Shown here in pieces: positions 33,571 to 44,855 of a stretch of DNA of 64,000 bases. Numbering within the stretch: position 1 is the stretch's first letter; the number at the start of each line of letters is the position of its first letter. The notes below the pieces were generated by a model, which made no database searches, was not told the origin of the DNA, and worked only from the letters and a program-made list of their open reading frames with translations. A program made the translations under genes and the position numbers. The stretch is from Antilocapra americana (lineage: Eukaryota > Chordata > Mammalia > Artiodactyla > Antilocapridae): the NCBI GenBank assembly GCA_007570785.1, contig ML660210.1, positions 1,222,027 to 1,286,026 on the forward strand. The letters run 5' to 3'.

Positions 33571-33575
33571 TATAA
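33539..33575 (+). repeat. (TA)n microsatellite
   Basis: About 36 bp of TA units with one CA interruption, at the 3' end of the L1M fragment. Confidence 0.9.
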
Positions 33576-33584
33576 GGTAAATTA

Positions 33585-33745
33585 TAAACACGATGTTGCA
33601 CGGGTCTCTAGAAATCATTCATTTTGCAAAACTAAAACTTTGCCAATCTGTCTCTCCATTTTTACCTCCTCTTATCCCCTAGTAACCACTGTTCTGTGTT
33701 TTTCTTCTATGAGCTTGACTATTTAAAATATCTGATAAGAAGTGA
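33585..33745 (-). mobile_element. L1M-type 3'UTR-like fragment, antisense
   Basis: 'CGGGTCTCTAGAAATCATTC', 'TTGCAAAACTAAAACTTTGC' and 'CTAGTAACCACTGTTCT' resemble the block often found in reverse at old L1 3' ends. Orientation is opposite to the adjoining L1M. Confidence 0.45.
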
Positions 33746-33747
33746 AT

Positions 33748-33872
33748 GTGCATGTATGCTCAGTCACTCAGTCATGTCTGACTCTTTACAACCCATGGCT
33801 TGTAGCCTGCCATGCTCCTCTGTCTATGGAATTTTCCAGCAAGAATACTGGAGCATGTTGCCATTTACCATT
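33748..33872 (-). mobile_element. Bov-tA/Bov-A fragment, antisense
   Basis: 'GCATGTATGCTCAGTCACTC' through 'AGCAAGAATACTGGAGCATG'. The tRNA-derived half is missing. Confidence 0.85.
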
Positions 33873-34211
33873 AGATAAATAAAATTAAATTCTTGCCCAT
33901 GTTACATGCAAATAGATACATGTATTTTAAATCATCTTGAAGATTAAGTTTTAGAAATTATTTTAAAATATAGGCTATATGATAGTTACAAAATTCACAT
34001 CGGATCTCCTGGAAAGTATCTCTTGCAAATAGGTAGTCATTCTCCAGGAAGGGGAAATTTAGAAAAAAAAATTCATCAAGACAGGAGTACATATTTGAGG
34101 TAGTATAGCTTTCAATATTTTGTATCATTGTATAAATTGTATGTATATTGTATATCTATTCATTGTATAGTTTTCAAGAGCATTTCAAAAATACAGAATT
34201 CTCTCTAAGAA
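33873..34211. other. Unassigned AT-rich sequence
   Basis: Nothing recognised. Confidence 0.45.
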
Positions 34212-34292
34212 GAAGCCTGAGGGCTGCTGTCCATGGGATCACAAATAGCTGGACAAGACTAAGTGACTGAGCAGGCAGGCAGGCACACAAGG
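34212..34292 (+). mobile_element. Bov-A 3' fragment
   Basis: 'GAAGCCTGAGGGCTGCTGTC' and a degraded 'GACTAAGTGACTGAGCAGG' end with a (GGCA)n extension. Confidence 0.75.
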
Positions 34293-34589
34293 TTTACATA
34301 TGAATGAGAATAGATTAGGTGAGTTGCAAAAATTCCTTCTGGAAACACTGGGGGCACTTGAAAAAAATCAGAGAAGCATCCTCTAAACAGTTTTAATGTT
34401 GTACCCAGTAGTGCAAGGTTTGCTTGACTTCCAATGAGAAATTCATGCCATATTAACTAAGAGAGCATGGATCAAGGATAGTGATGGGTCTGAGATGGAA
34501 TGTAGTTTATGCAGATTCTTGGGCATGCACGTTTTGATTTTCATATAGGATATTTAATGTAACCAGTTTGCAAAATGTAAAATAAAACA
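34293..34589. other. Unassigned sequence
   Basis: Nothing recognised. Confidence 0.4.
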
Positions 34590-34915
34590 ATAAACAGAAA
34601 GCTATAATAGAGCTGGATGCCCAGAAGAGGGAACTCTTACATCCTGTGAAGAGAGTAGAGCCCAACACGAAGAAGTAAGACTCCTCTTCTTTCCTGGCAA
34701 GGATTCAGCCAATGAGAAGCCATGGCTTTTTTGTTTACAAAGTCTTCCTTTTACCCTTCTATAAAAGCATTTTCTTTCCCTTGCCATGTGGAGACCTGCA
34801 TGTAACTTGTCATAGTTGTAGACCCCAAGTTGCACTTCTCTGCTGATCCTGAATAAACCTTTTTCTTATTTAATTCTGGAGAAATAACTAGCAGTTGGTT
34901 TGTCTTAGGTTCAGA
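34590..34915 (+). mobile_element. ERV1-like LTR
   Basis: Compact promoter-like architecture: TATAAAA at 34760-34766, AATAAA at 34852-34857 and a U5-like TCTGGAGAAATAACTAGC segment. The 'CCCCAAGTTGCACTTCTCTG' R region is familiar from gammaretrovirus-like LTRs. No internal sequence adjoins it. Left boundary uncertain. The minus-strand open frame 34602-34835 is antisense to it and I do not regard it as a gene. Confidence 0.65.
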
Positions 34916-36107
34916 ATCTCTAGAATGAAGTTGTTTAACATGTAAAAATATTATTGGTCTCCATGGATATGGCTCACTTGATTATACTTTTTAATAGCAA
35001 GATCATATACCATTAGTGTGTTTAAGGACTGAATTTTTCATCTTGGGTCAAAACTAAGAATTCAACAAGCACCGTGTTATATATATTTGAGTAACATGCT
35101 GATAATCCTCACTATTGTTTCACTGCTAAAGTTTGGTAGAAGCAGAATAGGGGCATATATATATCTGACTTTTAATTCACTGACATGTAATTCATAATTT
35201 ACTGATACAAAATAAATAATATAGTCCATCATAAAAGAAGGATTGAAGTCAAATATAAGAGGAAAAAAGAATAAAATTACTTCAGTAAAGAAAATGTACA
35301 GAAAATCTGGCTAAAGTATCCAAAACATCTTGTCAAACCTTGTGTTAGTTTGCAGCCCAAGGTTCACTCATTCAAAGCATATTAATTTTTTTTTTTCAGT
35401 CACAAGTTACTGATCTGATCAACTAAATTCTTCACAAGTTTTAGATCAATAAATGGGGTCAATGATTTTATATAAAATGGGTTTACAAAAATCAGCATTT
35501 ATTCAAAATGTTTGGACTCCAGTTATTTCTTAAGTTGAACTGAAATTTTTCAGCAATCTTGTATTTGGACTATGAGACACTAATAATTGTAAAACTAAAA
35601 TAGTTTACTGCTATATATTTATCTCTTTTTTTTGGATAAAAGAAATATGTTTAAGCTTTTATAAATGATTTGAGCTCCATGGAGTTGTATAAACTGGACA
35701 GAGCTAAGATCAAATATTTGTAACATTTAGAAAACAAAACTATTTCTACAGTTTTAAAGGTCACATAAAATTGATTATTCACCAGATACAAGAATTAAAA
35801 TTGAAACTTAGCATAAAATTCTAATTTTCAAGAATTAAAATTTTACTTTCAATGTAAAACCTATTAGAGCAATTGTCTTGTTTCCAGATTATGTTGTCAT
35901 ACGCAAAAATAAAAACATTCACTTCCTCTTAAAAGAGTTTACACTGTTATAAGAGAAAAAAAAAGGTGCATAAAGAAAATGTGTACGTGACATATATAGC
36001 ACCATTTGTTAAAAGTAAAAGTTAGCTATAATATATTTTGTGCCTTTTCATAGTGCTCATGCAGTTCACATGGCAAAAGTACTGGAGTTGTTTACATTCC
36101 CTCTTAC
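34916..36107. other. Unassigned AT-rich sequence
   Basis: About 1.2 kb with a T-run near 35386-35396 and an A-run near 35958-35966. No repeat family or coding pattern recognised. Confidence 0.5.
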
Positions 36108-36975
36108 AGTGGATAACATTTTGTCAGAACCCTTCTCTATGACCTGCCCATCTTGGGTGGCCCTGCATGGCATGGCTCAGCTTCTTTGAGTTATGCAAAT
36201 CCCTTCATCACAATAAGGCTGTAATCCACTAAGGGGATCCATGAAGAAGAGTGAAAAAAACTAGAAACTCAACATTAAAACACTAAGATCATGACATCCT
36301 ATCCCATCACTTCATGGCAAATAGAAGAGGAAATACTGGAAACAGTGACAGATTTTTTTCCCGTGGACTCCAAAATCACTACAGATTTGGTGATGGTGGC
36401 CATTTGGTGATGGTGGCCATTTGGTGATGGTGGCCATTTGGTGATGGTGGCCATGAAATTAAAAGACACTTGTTCTTTGAAAGGAAAGCTATGACAAACC
36501 TGGACAATGTAGATGTCACTTTACTGACAAAGTTACATATGTCAAAACTATGGTATTTCCAGTGGTCATGTATGAATATGATAGTTGGATCAAAAAGAAG
36601 GCTAAGCACTGAAGAATTGATGCTTTTGAATTATAGTGCTGGAGAAGACTCTTGAGAATCCCCAGGATAGCAAGGAGATCCAATCAATAAATCCTGAAGG
36701 AAATAAACCTTGACTATTCATTGGTAGGACTGATGCTAAAACTGATTCTCCAGTTGGCCACCAGATGCGATAAGCCAACTCATTGGAAAAGATCTGATGC
36801 TGGGAAAAATTGAAGGCAGAAAAAGAAGGGAGTGGCAGAGGATGAGACTGTTAGATAGCATCATTGACTCAAATGGACATGAATTTAAGCAAACTTTGGG
36901 AAAATAGTGAAGGACAGGGAAGCCTGGCATACTGCAGTCTGTGGAATCACAACAAGGTAGACACGACTTAGAGAC
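36108..36975 (+). mobile_element. Internally deleted BovB carrying a minisatellite
   Basis: 36108-36235 matches the 5' region of BovB ('GACCTGCCCATCTTGGGTGG'). From about 36240 the sequence jumps to the segment after the RT ('GAGTGAAAAAAACTAGAAAC') and runs to the 3' end. Roughly 2 kb containing endonuclease and RT is therefore missing. A 17-bp unit is repeated four times at 36386-36453. The 3' coding remnant shows ESLDNVDV-type decay and no usable frame. Confidence 0.82.
36386..36453 (+). repeat. 17-bp x 4 minisatellite inside BovB
   Basis: Four perfect copies of TTTGGTGATGGTGGCCA. The unit derives from the single BovB segment 'GATGGTGACTGCAGCCATG' at this position in other copies, so the expansion happened in this copy. 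Confidence 0.96.
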
Positions 36976-36979
36976 TGAA

Positions 36980-37053
36980 GCCTGTGAGGCTACATTCCAT
37001 GAGGTCGCAAAGAGTTGGACACGATTGAAGTGACTTGACTTGACTTCACTTCA
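36980..37053 (+). mobile_element. Bov-A 3' fragment
   Basis: 'CTGTGAGGCTACATTCCATG' to the repetitive 'TTGACTTGACTTCACTTCAC' end, following the BovB terminus directly. Confidence 0.7.
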
Positions 37054-37304
37054 CACAGGTAGAGTATAGTCATTTGTGGTTATAAAATATAAATTTAAAT
37101 TATAAAATATAAGGATTGTATAATCCTTTAAGTATATCCAATATCTTTAAGTATATCTAATTCAATAACATTTATTATATAATATCAGAAGTGCCATCCT
37201 AGGCTCTGAGGACTATGAGACATTAGTATTCTTGTCCTAAGTAGTCGGTAACCTGCATTTTGGGTTGTGGCAATAAATAGAAATATTAAAGCAAATCAGT
37301 ATCT
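37054..37304. other. Unassigned AT-rich spacer
   Basis: Contains a near-tandem TAAATTATAAAATATAA duplication near 37084-37110 and a repeated 'TAAGTATATC' near 37129-37159. Confidence 0.4.
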
Positions 37305-37507
37305 CCAACACTATATGGTATCATCATTACCATTTTTATAAATTTCATATTTATGTGTTAATGTACTGTATTGATGTTTTCCTTTCTGACTTACTTTACT
37401 CTGCATAATAGGCTCCAGTTTCATCCACCTCATTAGAACTGATTCAAATGCATTCTTTTTGATAGCTGACTAATATTCCATTGTGTGTATATACCACAGC
37501 TTTCTTC
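37305..37507 (-). mobile_element. L1 3' segment of a 5'-inverted insertion
   Basis: Antisense ruminant L1 from 'ATGAAATTTATAAAAATGG' (minus) up to the block 'AAGCTGTGGTATA'. It directly abuts a sense segment of the same L1 lying immediately upstream in element coordinates, giving a head-inverted structure. Confidence 0.88.
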
Positions 37508-37642
37508 TCTGCTGAAGAAACCAAAATTGAAAGAGACATGTGTACCCCAATGTAAAACATAGCCCTTTTTACAATAGCCAGGACATGGAAGCAACCTACA
37601 TGTCTATCAGCAGACGAATGGATAAGAATGCTGTGGTACATA
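37508..37642 (+). mobile_element. L1 inverted 5' segment of the same insertion
   Basis: Sense L1 from 'GAAGAAACCAAAATTGAAAG' to 'AAGAATGCTGTGGTACATA'. In element order it precedes and overlaps the antisense block by about 13 bp. Read on the minus strand, the pair is [inverted 5' part][3' part], as produced by twin priming. The 3'UTR and poly-A are missing. Confidence 0.88.
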
Positions 37643-38065
37643 GGCACTCAGCATTCTTTATGGTCCAACTCTCACAACTGTACATGACTCCTGGAAAAAC
37701 TATAGCTTTGACTATTGGACCTTTGTTGGCAGTGATGTCTTTGCTTTTTACTATGCTGTCTAGATTTGTCATAGCTTTTCTTTCAAGGAATAAGCATCTT
37801 TTAATTTCATGGCGGCAGTCACTGTCCACAGTGATTTTTGAGCCCAAGAAAATAAAGACTGTCGCTATTACCATTGTTTCCCCACTGATTTGCCATGAAG
37901 TGATGGAACCATATGGCAATATCTTAGTTTTTTGAATGTTGAGTTTTAAGCAAGTTTTTCACTTTCCTCTTTCACTTTCATCAAGAGACTGTTTAGTTCC
38001 ATTTCATTTTCCACCATTAGGATGGTGTGATCTGCATATCAGAGATTGTTGGTCTTTCTCCTGGC
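37643..38065 (-). mobile_element. BovB LINE, internal fragment, antisense
   Basis: From 'GGCACTCAGCATTCTTTATG' to the RT motif C region in reverse. The minus-strand frame 37596-37919 contains KRCLFLERKAMTNLDSIVKS and AIVFPGVMYSCESWTIKNAE. The terminal ~270 bp of BovB are missing where the L1 lies. Confidence 0.9.
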
Positions 38066-39347
38066 ATCATCTCTTTCCTATTCTCTGAATCTGGATGGGC
38101 CATCTGAATTAATTAGACCAAAAAGAAAATTTTTGCATAGTAGTAATGCCATTCTCTGTTGCTTTAGGAATCTTTTAATTGATGCTGGGAGATAAAAACC
38201 AACATGGCCTGCTAGACACCAGACAGGTAAACAAGGCCATCCTAAATCTTAGAAATACCAGCTCACCTTCTACCTTAAACAGATGAAGGAGAGAATCCAA
38301 AAATTCTCATCTGACCAGATCCAGACCAGAAACAGCTTCCTTGGTGGCTCTAGTTTTGTAACTAGACTCACAGGACTCGTGATCAATTAGATAGTTTTAA
38401 GGAAAGCAAACTGTCAAATGTGACCTGAAGGTTTCAATATGGCTTAAATTGGCACAGTTACATAGTACAAGCAGCGAATCAAAGAAGATAATTTTTATTG
38501 AGCTTATGATATTCAGGTTAGTCATCCTCTAAGAAGACCCTACTAACACAAATCTAAATTGCTTCATGTGAGCCTAAATATAATTTATTTGGAAAAAATA
38601 AAGATTTTTTGACACTTTATTGAGGAGAATTAACTTCTCTATTTGTTTTTTTTCCTGTCATTACGTGGCTATGAAGGCAAGACTATTCAGTCTTCTATAA
38701 TCTACTCAATATATCCACCACCATTGAATGAATACAGTGGGCTATTAGTTTATTTGGTCTTGCTTGGAATTTGAATAAAATGGACTTTTCACTTAAGCTA
38801 AAGTTAATCTTAAAAAAACCTGAATTTTTAACATTTTTCGTATTTTACCAAAACATTCTATCCCATGGTTAGAATCAGGAAGAATGCTTTTGTATCTGTT
38901 CATGACACAAAGTTAAATGATTGACATAATTTTACTTTCTTTGGCTACCCAAGATCTCTTTTAGAGCAAATTATTCAACTTCATGATAAAAATTAGTAAC
39001 AGGTTCACTGAGAAAACTTAAGTTACATAACATTTCTTTCCAAATTTGTCATTCACATTGTTTGGCAAGAGTGAGAACTAAGCCACTCTGGAGGAAATAA
39101 CAAGTAACAAATCAGTGTCAGGAGCTTAGTAAAAGGTGTTTGTTTATTAACACTGATTTATGACTGCTGATTGATTAACCAATCATTAGCACATCTAAAA
39201 ATTAAGTGATTAAAATTCAATTAGAAATATTCCAGACTCACATAAGTTCTATATTTTCATAAAACATATAAAAACAAGGTTATATGCCTACTGGCTATGC
39301 CCTAAAACCTATGAATATTTTCTTAAACTTCATCAAACCATCGTGTA
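38066..39347. other. Unassigned sequence
   Basis: About 1.3 kb, AT-rich, with a more balanced patch at 38180-38400. No family or coding frame recognised. Confidence 0.5.
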
Positions 39348-39566
39348 AATAGTCACTCAGTCATGTCTGACTTTTTGCAGCCCCATGGACTGTAGATCTC
39401 CAGGCTCCTCTGTCCATGGGATTTCTCAGGCAAGAATACTGGAGTGGGTTCCCATTTTGTACTATAAGAGATCTTCTCTACCCAGGGCTCGAACCTGTGT
39501 CTCCTACATCTCCTGCACTGGCAGGCAAATCAATTCTTTACCACAGATGCCACCTTGGAAACCCGA
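39348..39566 (-). mobile_element. Bov-tA SINE, full length, antisense
   Basis: 'AATAGTCACTCAGTCATGTC' through 'CTCAGGCAAGAATACTGGAG' to 'TACCACAGATGCCACCTTGG'. The inverted tRNA-like 5' end is present. Confidence 0.9.
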
Positions 39567-39639
39567 GTTAAACTTACTAGAGTTTTAATCCATGGCCATG
39601 AAATAAAAATGCTTTCTATTGATTTAGCTAGTCACAGTC

Positions 39640-39768
39640 TGGTCAGGAAGATCCCCTGGAGGAAGAGAGGACAACTCACTCCAGTACTCTAGCTTGGAGA
39701 ATCTCATGGATACAGGAGCCTCGCCGGCTGCAATTCATAGGGTCACACAGTCGAACACGCCTAAAGGG
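39640..39768 (+). mobile_element. Bov-tA 3' part
   Basis: 'GGTCAGGAAGATCCCCTGGA' through 'CCAGTACTCTAGCTTGGAG' to a degraded CGAACACGCCTAAAG end. The tRNA-like start is missing. Confidence 0.82.
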
Positions 39769-42050
39769 ACATAAGGCTCTATCAAGTATCCCTGAAAATT
39801 AGTTTTATCATTTTAAAATAGTTTAAAGAGTGTATTACTATGTGAGTTGAAAGAGATAAATACATTGGCCATATTGGCATTTATTTTTTCTTCTCATGCA
39901 CTGTATGGAACAACAGATGGAACTCCCATTGTAATCCCTAACACTTAAAATATGGATAATGGCCTATTCTGCTACAAAGATGGCTTACAGAATTTAAAAA
40001 GTGATTTAAGTGCATGACTGGAAGACTTTCTCATGAAGCTCTTCTTCCAGAAGATATTTCTTGAGACAGGCAATACCCTGTAGTTGGTAGGAAAACTTTT
40101 GGAACTATTTGTCTGTACACTATTCAAGCAATACATCAGCAGTCAATGAATTTTCCTTTATTTCCTCATAGATATAACAATACTATATTATACTATCATT
40201 TATATTACTATATAATGAGTTATCTTATACAAATTGAGATTTATCAGTGAGGTGATTTTGAATATTAAGTATGAGTAGGGGAAATTAAAATAGGCATTAA
40301 ATATTACAGAATTTATTAGACTTGAATCAGTTCCATACAGCATATGAATCTATTTCAGAACACATAAAATTTTATTTGAACATTATTTGAAGACTATTTT
40401 TTTCTTCTACATGTAAAACATCTGAGAATGACGCTTCTGAGAAAAGAAAGTTATGCCCTAAAAACTTTTATTTCATGCTAAAGTATTTAAACTTCCCTCC
40501 GTTTAATGCATATGAATTTCTTTATATTATTCCTTAGAGCATCTGTTTAAATTTTCATGCTTCACTTTACTACCATTATTTTGAAAATTAGCATCTCTTC
40601 TTTCCCAAATGAAAACATGTATTACGTATTCTTCAGATGCATCCTTTGAATTAATGCTGTGCTATCAGATAGTCATTCTGTTACCGACTTAGCAAATTAT
40701 TTATGAACATCCAATTTTCTGCTTTAAAAATGTGTACAGTGGTTATTTAAAAATCCCATAATTGTGCATTTTAAAAGTGATATCATTAATCATTTTACCA
40801 TATGATAATCATTTAGAGAAACAAATGAAATGTTTTGGTCAACTTTATTCAATTTCAGTTCTAGAATACAGTAAGATATTTCTTACTTTATAGTTATTGG
40901 TTTTTAATTAATGTGTTTGAGACTCTGAACACACACTTTAAATCCTTTCTAAATGAGACCTGGTCAATAGCTTTGTCTATTGGCAAATTTTAAACACATT
41001 GCTGGGCAGCCCATGTAGTAGAAAAATGTTTACTCAGAGAAAGAAGAAAGGGAAAAATCATTTTTAATTTGATTTTTAATGCACTTTGATAAACCTCTAT
41101 TCTACTTTTAGAACAGTTAAAATACAAGGGATTAAACAGTAACATACTCCAAAAAAACTTTCCATCTGAAAAGGAGTTCTGATAGAAAAGGAAAACCTCA
41201 CAATCACATCTAAATCCATGTGTACTAATATCTATGCTTTCCATACATCCATTATTTATATTGCTATTGTATACAATTTTAAAAGGCATTAAATAGGGCC
41301 GATTAAAAGATGTGCCATTTAACAGTTCATCTGTTTTATTCTTTAAAGTTATGTTTTGGGAAATAAGTTGTGTTTTGATTGTGATTATAACTTTGTCACT
41401 GACATTACAATATACATGAACAAAAGAATTAGCAAAAGGAAATATTAAATTGAGCTATGTATAATTTTGAATATTTAATTAAAAGAGTATCATATTTTAA
41501 AAATCACAGTTCTACTAAATTGTGACAGATATTGGATATATATTAGGTGGTTATCAGATATTACTTAATGGAGTTTCAAGTCTGCTTTAGAGTACTTCAG
41601 TGAATAATTTTGATAGTTATAGGGAAGTGTGTTTATAATAAATGGCTCAAATGCATCTCACAAGTTAATATATTTTACTATATGAATTAATATTATAAGA
41701 TAAAACTCTCATACCAGCCTTGGATTGCCTAGCTCCAATTATTCTTTTATTGATTCATAGTTTGAGTGTTTTGTTTTGCCTTTTTCTCTTTTTACGGGGA
41801 ACCCAACTTGGGAAGAAATAAGCCTTAGTGTTTGTCCACTCTTTAACCTTAATGGCTTCCAGCATGTTCTAAGCTTATCTCAGTACAGTGGGTCTTTGTT
41901 CTTTTTGTTCATCATTCCAGCATGTTAGTCTGATTACTCCACCTTAACTTCAGCTATTAAGTTCTAAGTATTTTATGAATGTTCTAGAAATAAATGATGA
42001 AATCCAACCTATCTGATTGAAGCAATAAAGCTGATTAAAGGTATTGAAAT
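39769..42050. other. Unassigned AT-rich sequence, the longest repeat-free stretch
   Basis: About 2.3 kb in which I recognise no repeat and no coding frame beyond chance length. The minus-strand frame 40990-41289 has no recognisable domain. This is the best place in the window to look for conserved non-coding sequence. Confidence 0.5.
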
Positions 42051-42051
42051 T

Positions 42052-42282
42052 TGAAAGTGTTAGTCACTTAGTTATGTCCATCTCTTTAGGACCCCATGGA
42101 CAGTAAGTAGCCCACTAGGTACCTCTGTCCATAGAATTCTGCAGGCAAGAAGAATAGTGAAGTGAGTAGGCATTCCCTTCTCCAGGGGATCTTCCTGACC
42201 CAGGGATCAGACCCAGGGATCAAACCCAGGTCTCCTGCATTGCAGGCAAATTCTTTACCGTCTGTACCACCAGGGCTTTGAA
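42052..42282 (-). mobile_element. Bov-tA SINE, antisense, with a 13-bp tandem duplication
   Basis: Full Bov-tA in reverse ('GTTAGTCACTTAGTTATG' to 'ACCGTCTGTACCACCAGGG'). GACCCAGGGATCA occurs twice in tandem at 42197-42209 and 42210-42222, a duplication private to this copy. Confidence 0.92.
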
Positions 42283-42737
42283 CTATGCCAACTCCCTAAA
42301 ATAAAGCATTTAAGTTTGAATTCCATAGGCAGCTTGTCCAGGAATTCAGATGATAAGCTCAGATATCTCTCAATCATGCTCTGAACTCTGGTACTCTGAT
42401 CCTGACTAGTTTGCAAACAGGCTACTCTTTTTTAAAAGTGCAATTGTGTTAAAAACAAACAAACAAACAAAAACAAAACATGATGATACCCAGAGAAGGA
42501 GAGAGAAATTCTGGACAACCAAACAACAGTTGCCACTGCGGATGCTGCATCCCCTTGCACGCTCTTATCTTGTACTTTTCACATTTCTATCTATCCTCAG
42601 AAACTCAGTAAAACTAGGTACTATTAATTTTCAGTGAAAAATGATATTTCTCTTAAAACATATTTTTCTGACTAGTAGAATAAGTGAATTTGCTTTCTTA
42701 TTATTTTACTTAAATAAAAAACAACAACAACAACAGA
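42283..42737. other. Unassigned sequence with CAAA and CAA simple repeats
   Basis: Contains (CAAA)n near 42453-42475 and (CAA)n near 42721-42735. Nothing else recognised. Confidence 0.45.
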
Positions 42738-42785
42738 ATTACCAATTCATGTCCTTCGCCCATTTAACTTTTTTGTCTTTTTAAT

Positions 42786-42948
42786 AGATGACATTGAGTG
42801 ATTATTATAAGCTCAACTCTGTAAGCCATTTCTAAAAACATCTAATGCTCAAAAAACTTTTGTAAAGTAGCTAATTTAATTACTAATTTTTAGATAAGAA
42901 AAACTAGGCATGGAGAAATAAAGCAAATTACCTGAATTCAAAGACCTG
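42786..42948 (+). mobile_element. Possible degraded MIR SINE
   Basis: 'TTAGATAAGAAAAACTAGGC' followed by 'ATGGAGAAATAAAGCAAATT' and 'CCTGAATTCAAAG' follow the MIR order at high divergence. The upstream 40 bp (from 42738) weakly resemble reversed L1. Confidence 0.45.
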
Positions 42949-42998
42949 TTGCTCAGATTTGACCAGTATTTTCAGACTGGCAAGAAGAGCATGCTTTT

Positions 42999-43205
42999 AT
43001 TGTTGTTGTTTAGTAGCTAAGTCCTGTCTAACTTTTTGCAATCCCATGGACTGTAGCCCACCAGACTTGTCTATCCATGGGTTTTCCCAGGCAAGAATAT
43101 TGTAGTGGGTTGCCATTTCCTACTCTAGGAGATCTTCTGACTCAGGGGTCAAACCCATGTCTCCAGCACTGGCAGGCAGATTCTTTATCACTGCATCACC
43201 ATGCC
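42999..43205 (-). mobile_element. Bov-tA SINE, antisense
   Basis: 'GTTGTTGTTTAGTAGCTAAG' through 'TTCCCAGGCAAGAATATTG' to 'TTCTTTATCACTGCATCACC'. Full length, moderately diverged. Confidence 0.9.
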
Positions 43206-43816
43206 TTTTAACCACTACTTATTTGCTTCCATATATAACAAATTTTATCCCTAATTAACCTGTGATAGATACAATAAATAATTTCTCTGAGTTTTTTTCT
43301 GCTGTTATTTATTTTATGCTGGAAGTTTTGTCATTGTTGTCAGTCATATTCATGTACATTTATCTATTGGTTTATATTGTTTCTGTCTTTATAAAGCCCT
43401 GTGTTTTTCTATCATGAAAGAATTCAATTTGATATACTTCCAATATTCTTATTGTTTTTTACATATCATGTTTTATGTATTAAAGTCTATTTTGGCTTAT
43501 AGAATGATATATGAATATATTTTATCCAAAGCTTAGCCTCTTAATCAGTGTTAAGTACTTAGTATTCACCTTATTTCTGCCAATTGTATATGCCACTTTA
43601 TGATCAAATAAATATTACATGTAACTTTTTTTTTTTACTAAATCTTACCTTTTTTTTTTGTCAATTTGCCAGAAACAAGGTTTTAACTACGTCAGCTTTA
43701 AAATCCCATAAAATATCTATGCAAACATTCCCATGAATATATTATGTTAATAAGTAAAGTTTTTGTTTTGCATTCTAACTGGAATTTTATTAAATTTATG
43801 TCTTAATTAACAGTAA
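43206..43816. other. Unassigned AT-rich sequence
   Basis: Includes T-runs near 43628-43636 and 43652-43660. Could be very old L1 but not assignable by eye. Confidence 0.45.
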
Positions 43817-44855
43817 ATGGAGGGAGGAACAAGATGGCAGAGGAGTAGGTGGATGTAGAACACATCTCTCTCCTTGGATACATCAGGAATACACCTTCAG
43901 ACACAGAAGTGAATCCAGAACACAAGCTGAGAGCAGACAGGAATACCTGAGCAGCAGAAAAGAATATATAAACCCATGCAAAACTCAGTAGGATGAAGGA
44001 ACTGTGGGGAAAACAGGAGTGTTTGTAGAACTGGACCTGCCCTCGGTGGGTGGACAAACTGAAGCAGGGGCCCGATCCCCATTTCAGGGCAAGTATCTGA
44101 GTCAGAGGGGAAACATTTAAGGCTGGGAGGGAAACGGCTGCTCTGTGGCAGCCTAAATGGGATGAGAATCAGACAGTCCTGGCCGCAGCCATACCTACCC
44201 TAGAAGGCACAGTGGCTGGGAGCTGGAGTTTAGGGACTGACAAGCAAATCCAGGGCGAGGGCTGCTGTTGACTGGGAGAGACGGGTCGAGGGTGTGTGAG
44301 GGAGGAGGTCGTGGTGGGAAATGCCTATGGAGGAAAGCCAGGCAGCCATGAAAACAAGGTGATGCTGCTGAGTCTCGCGTAGGGAGTGGAACCATCACCA
44401 TAGCCTCTCTCCCCCGACACGCCAACATCCGCAGCTGAACAATAGAAAGGCTGGCCCATCAAAAGTCTGACACACTGTAATACACAGTAGGACCCCACCC
44501 AGGGTGCCCCTTTAAGTGCCTGATGCACTGACCTACAGAGTAGGACCCCAGTCAGGGGATTCCCTCTGTGTGCCTGAGGTGCCAAACAACAGAGAAGAAC
44601 CCCAGGGAAGGGAGCCTTCTAAGTGCCTGAATGGGTGGAGCTGCGGAGAAAGACTGGCCAAAGAGTCTTTTGATTGCAAACTACAAGAGCCTTGAAAAAA
44701 GACTGTGATCGGGCCATAAGTCCTGTGGTGGAGGCAGTCCAAGTCCCTGCACACTTGGCGTCACCAGGGCCCCCACAAGCCAAGCAGCTGCACCACCTTC
44801 ATGCTCAACTCTCACTCAGGCAGAGCTGCCACAGGCAAAAATAGTCTTGTGCCTA

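Noticed and set aside
36386..36453. 17-bp repeats as a CRISPR-like array
   Set aside because: Perfect head-to-tail repeats without spacers, in a eukaryotic LINE: a minisatellite.
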